A DNA stretch of 64,000 bases, from the NCBI GenBank assembly GCA_917880885.1, contig OU862921.1, forward strand, positions 53,990,508 to 54,054,507, in the 5' to 3' direction. The notes under the pieces were generated by a model that worked only from the letters and a program-made list of their open reading frames with translations, was not told the origin of the DNA and searched no databases. The stretch is from Limnephilus marmoratus. Its lineage: Eukaryota > Arthropoda > Insecta > Trichoptera > Limnephilidae. Every line of letters begins with the position of its first letter. Within the stretch, counting starts at the first letter, position 1. This document shows positions 56,567 to 64,000 of this stretch, one piece after another. Both the position numbers and the translations under genes were made by a program.

Positions 56567-57285
56567 TTAAGAGCGTTTAACCAGCCAGCGGACGAAAATC
56601 CACATTTCGTCGAAAGTTGTTCTTCCGATCGTGCAGGTCGGTTACAATGAGAAAGATTAATTATTCTCCGTACCAGCTTTTTTAAATTATAACTCAATAT
56701 CGAATTTATTTCAATCCAAATTAGCTTTAATTTATACCTTCATCCAAAAATGCTGAAAGGCGTGATGATAAAACTATTAAAATAGTGTACTTTTTGTAGT
56801 TATTTTTTGATTATAAGTATTTATTATTTTTCAATAATGTCTAAATTTAATAAGAATGTTAAAAAAATCTGAAATATATTAGTTTGTAAGTGCGCAAATA
56901 AATACACAAATGCACCAATTTTCGTCAAGAAACACATGTACGTATATATTTTTTAATGATTTTATTGAAACTAAAATTAAAATTCTAATACATAACTCTG
57001 CTAGATAATGTATTGTTTTATTTTACTGCATCATTACATTATTTGAAATGGGTGTGGTATAATACAAAAACTTTTTTGAAAATTTAACAAATCTGCCAAC
57101 GACCTATGGAATAACCTTATTATACGAAAAATTATAAAAAATTATAAAAATTTATTACATAACATCACTAGATAAAAGAACAATCTTTCGAAATCCATTT
57201 ATAATTTTTTGTGGAAAAGAGTCAATACGTCTAAAAACTTTTTTGAAAATGACGTATTTCCGGCTTTCTCTGGTAATGCCCTCTG
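56567..57285 (-). mobile_element. Inner TTAA MITE, copy 2 (inverted)
   Basis: This is the reverse complement of 26,560-27,280 over its whole length, about nine in ten bases matching by eye. TTAA is present at 56,567-56,570. At the other end, after CTGGTAATGCCCTC, the expected TTAA reads TGGT, so one target copy is lost or mutated. Confidence 0.82.
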
Positions 57286-57355
57286 GTAACGTTGAAACTT
57301 AATATAATGTTCTGACACCGGTAGTGGTAGTGGATATTTTTGTTTTAATAATCTC

Positions 57356-57395
57356 CTGATGATGAAAGGTAACTTCCAAAACCGATAGAGCAATA
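57356..57395 (+). ncRNA. Degenerate hammerhead-like motif
   Basis: CTGATGA at 57,356-57,362 is followed by an extra T, a 5-bp stem with one mismatch and AAAA in place of GAAA, then downstream TAAAAGTGGTT as in the other copies. Probably a decayed member of the same family. Confidence 0.35.
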
Positions 57396-57429
57396 ATTAC
57401 TAAAAGTGGTTAAAATATGTTTAATTTGT

Positions 57430-57690
57430 CACATATCTGCCCTGATCACTGTATACTACTGTAAATACTGTAAATACTAAATATTGTAAATACTGTAAAT
57501 ACTGTATATTCTTTAGTTAATTTTGTTCTTCTGTCATTATTTTGTAAATACTGTTTATTCTTTTATTATTTTCTTAATATTATAAGGAGCACTGTAGAAT
57601 TATTTTAAATTTTATTATAGTTAAGCGCACTTGAAGTGAAATGTCACAAAACTGCGCTATATAAATAAAATGTTATTATTATATTATTAT
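57430..57690 (+). repeat. L2/CR1-like LINE 3' tail with 9-bp tandem repeats
   Basis: AAATACTGT units repeat at about 57,460-57,510. At 57,620-57,690 AAGCGCACTTGAAG...ACTGCGCTATATAAATAAAA followed by TTATTATTA is the typical hairpin-plus-TTA tail of L2-type LINEs. No coding part remains. Confidence 0.45.
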
Positions 57691-57789
57691 TATCACTGTA
57701 ATGCTGTCCGAAACCTTTGCTAAAGAAGGGGGTAGCGCAACACGGCATAATACCCCAAAAATAAATCACTGTAAATTTTTAATTAAGCT

Positions 57790-58094
57790 AAATGAAACAA
57801 TTTAACTTTGTTTGAACCACTTTTATATTTGAGTAAATCCGACCGGTTTCAGAACGACCGTTCCTTCTTCAGGGCAAATGTATACTGATTTGACAGTTTT
57901 GAAATATGGATGGGAACAATGCATTATTATGGTAGGGGTGGAGCCGTTGCTAGGTATTAATGAAGAGTGGGTGGGTAGGGGAACAAATCCATGATTAGGC
58001 TATAATACAATATTTTTTGTTTGTTGATAATAGATTCTTATTCATTAAAAGTCAAATATAAAAGTGGTTCAAACAAAGTTAAATTGTTTCATTT
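57790..58094 (-). mobile_element. Foldback unit with 43-bp perfect arms and hammerhead-like motif
   Basis: Bases 57,790-57,832 and 58,052-58,094 are perfect inverted repeats of 43 bp, separated by 219 bases. The arms contain AAAAGTGGTTCAAACAAAG, akin to the downstream segment of the motif at 56,086. A minus-strand hammerhead-like motif lies next to the left arm. Confidence 0.65.
57835..57880 (-). ncRNA. Hammerhead-ribozyme-like motif
   Basis: On the minus strand: CTGAAGA (57,872-57,866), then AGGAAC-GGTC-GTTCT (stem II with a one-base bulge) and GAAAC, then CGGTC ending in a GTC cleavage-type triplet at 57,843-57,841. Stem I is short (CC/GG). Same layout as the motifs at 38,316 and 56,086. 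Confidence 0.5.
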
Positions 58095-60279
58095 ATCTAT
58101 AATGGATTACCACAAAATTATAGCTACATTCAAAAGTATTTTAATTAAGCATTTATTTTTAAGAAAAAACAACGGTTTTGGAACATATTAATAATTTTTA
58201 TTAGTGGTGTAAAAATAATATTTTCATTTTATTTGATTAAAATGAAGCCAGACGGTGATTTCGGCAATGAAGTAAAAATTATATGTGTCTATATTGTAAT
58301 TACGCTACGCAAGCCACAGAGTAAGTGCTTTCTTCAAATATACCCATAACTATTTATCTGATTTAAATAACTTAAATTTATTGATTGCATTCCTATAAGA
58401 CTTGCCTAGTGATGCACTGATAAATTCAATAAGTCGAGTTTCACACATAATATTAGGAAGATCAGTGTATAGTGAGCGTGCACTGATTTCGCGGCGCGAA
58501 TGAATTCTAATAAACCAGTTCCATTTTCCCGCCTTTGGGACAAATGATATCTCCCGCATGCGGCCAATTTGTCTCGCGGCATGTTCTACCTAGATACTCC
58601 ATAGTATACCCCATAGTCAGTACCCTACACACCTAGTATCGCACAACTTTGTCTGCGATTCAAGTCTGGGAGTCGTCTAGAAGAGATCTCCCGACGAGGT
58701 GCAGGCTGGAGGAAAAAGGGAAAGACTGTACTGAATATTTTATTCCGCTAAAAGTTTCGAGATCATTCTTCTTATATTACCTATCATGGATAGAAAAACG
58801 CTTTTTGTCAGCCTCGCTATTGTTTATATTGACAGAACGAAGATTGCCAATCATCTCCCCGGTTTCTTCAAACCTAATACCACCGCTCTCCTTGATCAAA
58901 ATGTATGATGAATGAGACGTTGTAAAATTTTCCCAAAGTTCCTTGTGACTTGTGACGGTGCAGACAGGTTGTGTTGTCTGTTGTGTGAACTGTCGGCTGC
59001 TGGTCGCTGGCTGTCGCGCAATTGAGGAATGTATCGGTGCACGCGTGTATTTATGAATCGCGAGGGAATTTCTGATGTGCTTTTTTCCTTTGCGCGTTTC
59101 GGTCGGACGAGCGCAGTAAAATGGCTGCGTTAAGATGCGATGACAAGAATCTGAGAAATCCCCGAGGAGAGGTGTTAAATGATGCGGCTAATGAAAACAT
59201 CGCGCCGTAAAAAGCGCAATGGATATTCATGGTAGCGATCGTAAAACATTAATTTGAAATGCGATAGTTGCAATAAGCGTCATCGCTGGGGCTGCGGTTG
59301 CTGGTAACATTTCTTTTGTATTTCGTAGTAGGATAATAAAAGGTTGAATGACGTATATTTGTGCACATTAAACCCCTACCCTGACGTGTATAGAATATTT
59401 GCGGTTCTCGTGTAGCGCAACGCCAGCGATATAATATGACCAGCTTTAATAACACGCAATTAATTATAAAATAAGTGAAACAAAAGCCATCAGTGGCAGC
59501 CGGTGATGGTAAACCGCCAATAAATATTTCAGCAATATTCCCTTTTCACAGCATTATATTGTAATAAATTTCCTAGCAAACAACATCGGCGCCAGTGAAA
59601 TATTTCATTTAATAATTAAGGAATGTTGGAGTTCATATTCCCTACTTCTAATAGGGAGAAGTAATTTATGGCGTTCTGATGTTTTTGTTCCTAGTAGGGT
59701 CGAGCTCCGAGTAAAATGATTCATAATCACTTTGCTATAATTGTGGGTATGGTTGCATTTTATTGGTCTCCTTTAGAAAAGCTTGGCTTTCTAGTCCTGA
59801 AATATGAACTTAATATCATTTTACGACATCTAATATCAAGCAACTAGACCTACAGGACAGAATCCTCAGTAGGACGACTGCTCAGTGCTCTGTCATAAAA
59901 TTATTAACATGGAAAACAAATAACAGTTATCATTCAATGACTCTATTAGAACTAAAAGTGAAGGAAAGAGAAAGGCAGTGATCCCTGGTCCCGGGTAGGG
60001 CGCCCGAGGGACGGACATAACTAAAGTTCTCTGGACAGTCTCGAGTGTAATATTATTACAGTCCTTGATACAGTGATTTGGTAAAATCTGGAGAGGTGGC
60101 TAGTGTGGTAGTTGGGTGTTATCAAGTTAGAACTAAGCGGGAATGAAACCATTACGATACCACATCGCATGCAGGCGAGCCAGCTCTAGTCCCAGAAGTG
60201 TCCGTTTCACTTAAGTTATGATTAAGATTTAAATAATCGAGCGTCTCGAGACTCGTAGCGTCCTCCTTACATCCGCGGG
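58095..60279. other. No recognisable gene
   Basis: Mixed-composition, single-copy-looking DNA. The region 58,930-59,220 is GC-richer and includes the mini-ORF at 59,121. A frame at 58,649-58,915 is not recognised. Confidence 0.4.
59121..59210 (+). CDS. Mini-ORF of 29 codons
   Basis: AAAATGG context at the ATG is close to a good insect start. The frame MAALRCDDKNLRNPRGEVLN continues to TAA at 59,208-59,210. It lies in a GC-richer patch resembling a 5' leader or conserved noncoding segment. No product is recognised; chance is likely. Confidence 0.12.
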   Translation: MAALRCDDKNLRNPRGEVLNDAANENIAP

Positions 60280-60345
60280 GAGCACTGAGCGTGAGCAGAG
60301 CTCTGAGCACTGAGCACTGAACACTGAACAGTGAGCACCGAGCAA
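60280..60345. repeat. Degenerate 7-bp repeat (GAGCACT)n
   Basis: GAGCACTGAGC, TGAGCACTGAGCACTGAACA and related units form a short imperfect array resembling the GAGCACCG units at 39,237. Confidence 0.8.
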
Positions 60346-62243
60346 AGGAGCGTAAGCACTACGGTACTGTGGACTGTAAGGAGCCTCCTGCGAGCGAGGG
60401 AGGTCGGAACAACAATTAAGAACTGAACTTACTTCTTATTCCATATCGCGGTGAACACAATAACTCCATTAGAAGCATGCGGTTATTATTAAATTTACGG
60501 CAACAGATAAGTCCATGCCGTAATAGGCGCACATCTTAAATACACCAACTTTATTACGAACTTTGAATTACGTGCTCACTGCTCGGGGCTAATTGAAATT
60601 TATTCGGTTTTTATTAGTTTGGGGAGCACAATCGAGTGCTGGATGCGATATTATGTTTATTATGTTACTCGTAGTAGTCGGAAGTTTGTTGGCGAGGAAA
60701 GGAGGAATAGAGGAATGTTGGCCGGTGGCAGGCGGGAACGCTGCGAACTGATGGCCATTCCGAAATCTCAACTTTAAACCCATTTTATGTTCGTGTTATA
60801 TTGAAAAGTTTTAATTGCCCCGCTCTGCATAATTAATGTTTTTAATCATTAACTTTATTAATCGGGAGCTTTGTATTTATGCAGCCTGTGGGATTAGATT
60901 GGAGTTTTCCTATTAAATTAGGTGAGCCTATTAGGCTTATTAAACAACACATTTCCTAACTTTAAGAAGATTCGATTTAAACTTCGGAGAGATTAAAAGC
61001 CGAATTAGTTTAAACAAAAATAAATATTACTTCATTGTGATGTTTGCTACACAATGTCAAAATATACATCCAGTTTGTTATTCAGTGTATTTTTGACGAA
61101 ATAATTTCAGAAACTTGTTTCTTTTCTCCGACCTCTATCAGGAAATATCCCCCGGATCAAATAGATAAGGTACCTACTACCTACAACCAACATGTCCGAT
61201 GAGAAACTGATGTCATTAAGCCGACCATTTTGACATAATTAGGATATTATTTCATGTTTCTAGACGACTTAAGATAAAACAAAAAATCTTCTCCATCGAT
61301 ACTTTACGAAGAGCGAGAAACACTATGATCTTATCTTAAGTTGGTTTTGAGGTTAGACTTTTTGATTTATTTTAAGATTAAAATTAATTATGAATGATTC
61401 CTGTTTATGGTCTTGTCATCTTTTATTTGTTCGATAAATGCCTCGTGGTCCCTTTATACATCTTTAACATACATACCTTTCGATGTATCTGTTACTCAAC
61501 GGGCTGAATGAAGTTTAGATAATAATTGAGGTGAGTGTGTAAAATGTATTAAAATTTTAATTACAAAATACTCAGCTATCTATTCTTCATGCTTTGCGAT
61601 ATGATTCCTCTAAAATTGGCAACTCTGAAATAAAAATAAAAAAAAACAAAAGTTCCCAGTGGGAACTGTGAGAAAGGATTTCAAAATAATTCGTCGTCAT
61701 TTTGCGTTAAATGAAACTTGTTAAAAAGTTCTGCAAGGGGTTATTATATCACATTATTATGTTCGTTGGAATCGTTTATGAGTAATAATTACAGTGAAAG
61801 TGTTCCATCTAACCCCTACAGTTCCGTGGGAAAGATAAATGAGATATCATTTTATCATCCTTAATAAAGATTAATTACTTAATTATAAAAAAATAAGTTG
61901 TTACGTTACCCCCTCGCTGTCATGTTCGATAGCGGCGCCTATTGACCGAATTTAAAAAACATAATTTTGTAATATTTTTGTAATTGACTCAAATTATGAA
62001 GAGTTAGTTGGACCGCCATATTAAATAGAAAAACGGGTTGATAATTTCCAAATTATCACAACGCGCGTCTTCACACAAGCTTGTAGGTATTACATGCATT
62101 ATAACTTTTTTAAAATTGATTTTGGTGGAATTCCTTATGAAAAATGCAAATAAAAACATATATTTCTTCAATAATAGCAAAATATTTCACGGCGGAACTT
62201 TAAATAAAATAACAAACTTAAATATGCAAAGTAAGCAAAAAAT
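60346..62243. other. Noncoding, unique-looking; homeodomain-type site cluster
   Basis: At about 60,825-60,890 CATAATTAATG, TTTTAATCATTAAC, TTTATTAATCG and TATTTATGC occur within 70 bases, dense for homeodomain or Cdx/AbdB-type sites. No gene is supported. Confidence 0.3.
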
Positions 62244-62891
62244 CTGTACCCGAGAAGCATACGGATGCAAGTCCAAAAACGTAAATGTTCAGGAGAGCCA
62301 AAAGACTATTTTTTCTCTAACTTAAGGTGACATAAATTTTTCGGATATCCATGCCGATAGATAATTTATTTATTAATTATTAAATCAATTAATTTTGTTT
62401 TAAAAACGAGCAAATAAAACGAAAGATTTTATATATAAAGCCTTTAAAAATATTGTTTAAAATAAAGAGCTGACTCGAGTCAAACAAAAACACGGACTTG
62501 AGTCTTTCTGCTTCTAAATGAAGTGGAATATTTTGATATGACATGTGGTGTTTTATGAAAGGATCAATGTTTAAGAACTGTTTGCTTTAATAGAAAGGGT
62601 AGTAATGTATAATTTGAGTCATAATACTACATAATTATGTAAAAATGAGTCATAATACTCAAAATGCAATAAATCATAAAGATGCAAGTCCATGGTACAT
62701 CCTTTTGCTTCTAAGAAAGTTGTTGCAACATGGTAGTTGCATCCATATGCAATTTTGAAAATCCTATATTTTCTTGATGATAGGACCTGTATCTTTCTGC
62801 CACTGATAAACATGATTATTTACTTCAAGTCTGCATCAAAAACTCATTTCTTCAAATTTTGGACTTGCATCCGTATGCTTCTCGGGTACAG
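62244..62891. mobile_element. Foldback MITE with 35-bp perfect terminal inverted repeats
   Basis: CTGTACCCGAGAAGCATACG and the 15 bases after it (62,244-62,278) are exactly complementary to 62,857-62,891. AAAT flanks both ends (62,240-62,243 and 62,892-62,895), a likely 4-bp target duplication. The 648-bp unit has no coding capacity. Internally GACTTG...TGCTTCT and GATGCAAGTCC words echo the terminal repeat. Superfamily not assigned. Confidence 0.8.
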
Positions 62892-64000
62892 AAATTAATA
62901 CAGAATAAACAAATAGTAGTATAGACAAATCAGTACATAAACAAAAAAATATAACAATTACGTATAAAATTATTATAAAATACGTAATTATTGTATTTAA
63001 AAATTAAACTTTTATAAATTCACACAACCGAATCAAGGAGCAATCCAATAATCCAGGTGTCTAAATAACAAAAAAATGAGTATAGGTAGATATTAATGTG
63101 AAAATAAATGAAAGACATGGCTATTTAAAAATATATTTGGTTATTAATAATATTTAATTGACTGAATACCAAAACTATTTGTAATATTTAAGTATATAAA
63201 TATTTTCTAATTGTAAAACCATCTCATTTCTAAGTACATTTGTTAACCCTTTATTATGTCAAGAACGATTTTTTTTTCAATGTGGTGTGAAAATTCTGAA
63301 TAATTGTTGTTAATCAAATACCTAAGGTGCTCAGAAATCTTAACTCTGTAAAAAAGTTACGATCGTTAAAAAAAAATATTTAATTTACCTTTGTTTTTGA
63401 AAAATGTTTATAATTTTTATTAAATAATGGTCTAAACAAGGTTGTTGTCTTATTTGTTTTGTAAATTTAAATATACATAAAACGAATCAAATTAAAATAT
63501 TACATCACAAACTAGATTAGTTAGCACCTCCTTCAGAAGTAGCGAGGCTGGTGATTAGGTACTCGTACTAAGGGAATCACCTGAAGTTAGGAAGGTTACC
63601 TTCAGTAATATTTGTACAAATGGTTCCTAATTAATTTTCTCCGGTTATAAAACAACAGTAAAGGTCTGGTTAACGTCAGAATACTACAATGTGTCTCTTC
63701 GTTAAAACTTTTCATTAAAATCTCGCCGTTTCTCAGAACCCCTCTCTTTAGGGAGGCAATTTCATTTATTTTACTCGAAAGAGACAATTAAATTCACATA
63801 ACAATTGAGGAGTTCACGTTTTCCGCCACGTGTCAAGATTGTGGCAGAAATAGGTATCTGGTAGTAGTATCTGTCGAACTACTAGCCGCTACTGTTGCTA
63901 CCTACACTTCTACACTGTGCACCAGTGCATCTCAACCTTGTTTTTACCACGCCCCACTTCATCGCTTAAATAATAATATCCATACATCCACCCCCCCCCC
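62892..64000. other. No recognisable feature
   Basis: AT-rich DNA to the window end, closing in a poly-C run (63,990-64,000). Short frames are not supported. Confidence 0.5.

Overview
The window looks like a gene-poor, AT-rich stretch of an arthropod genome, most probably an insect. This rests on the transposon families present: a CsRn1-type Ty3/gypsy element, a BEL/Pao element, a Penelope-like element with GIY-YIG, jockey-like LINEs, tRNA-derived SINEs and TTAA-flanked MITEs. The order or species cannot be fixed from sequence alone. No complete host gene is recognised. Almost every long reading frame belongs to a mobile element, and most are broken.

Left part (1-24,700): a decayed LINE enters from the left edge (1-2,990). 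It is followed by an 8.5-kb gypsy element on the minus strand (3,022-11,495) whose two 333-bp LTRs appear identical and whose integrase is split by a 431-bp tRNA-derived SINE. A minus-strand LINE C (about 11,985-15,970) has a baculovirus-FP-like ORF1. Next is LINE A (16,622-21,999) with LINE B (18,226-21,219) nested inside it. Then come a candidate minus-strand terminal exon (22,654-22,870), a LINE C-terminal relic (23,937-24,218) and a second SINE copy (24,300-24,700).

Middle (24,700-43,700): a short GC-rich island (about 24,955-25,190); two nested TTAA-flanked MITEs (26,344-27,690, with 26,560-27,280 inside); a BEL/Pao element with apparently identical 428-bp LTRs but large internal pol deletions (29,715-36,094); a 5'-truncated Penelope-like element interrupted by a LINE fragment (36,300-38,395); minisatellites; a poly-G direct duplication; and a third SINE copy (42,538-42,930).

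Right part (43,700-64,000): SINE copies; one structurally intact two-ORF LINE D (46,446 to about 50,802, minus strand), the only element here that looks coding-competent; a perfect 20-bp hairpin (53,886-53,936); an inverted second copy of the inner MITE (56,567-57,285); two long perfect foldbacks carrying hammerhead-like motifs (55,987-56,174 and 57,790-58,094); and an apparently unnamed 648-bp foldback with 35-bp perfect terminal inverted repeats (62,244-62,891). The remaining single-copy-looking DNA holds no recognisable gene and may be intronic or intergenic, with a few homeodomain-site-rich patches.

The elements interact by nesting: SINE into gypsy, LINE into LINE, LINE into Penelope, MITE into MITE. 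This allows relative dating. The most notable shared structure is a hammerhead-like motif, found four times, in which three well-formed copies carry the same extra base next to stem II. No CRISPR array, operon or prokaryotic system is present.
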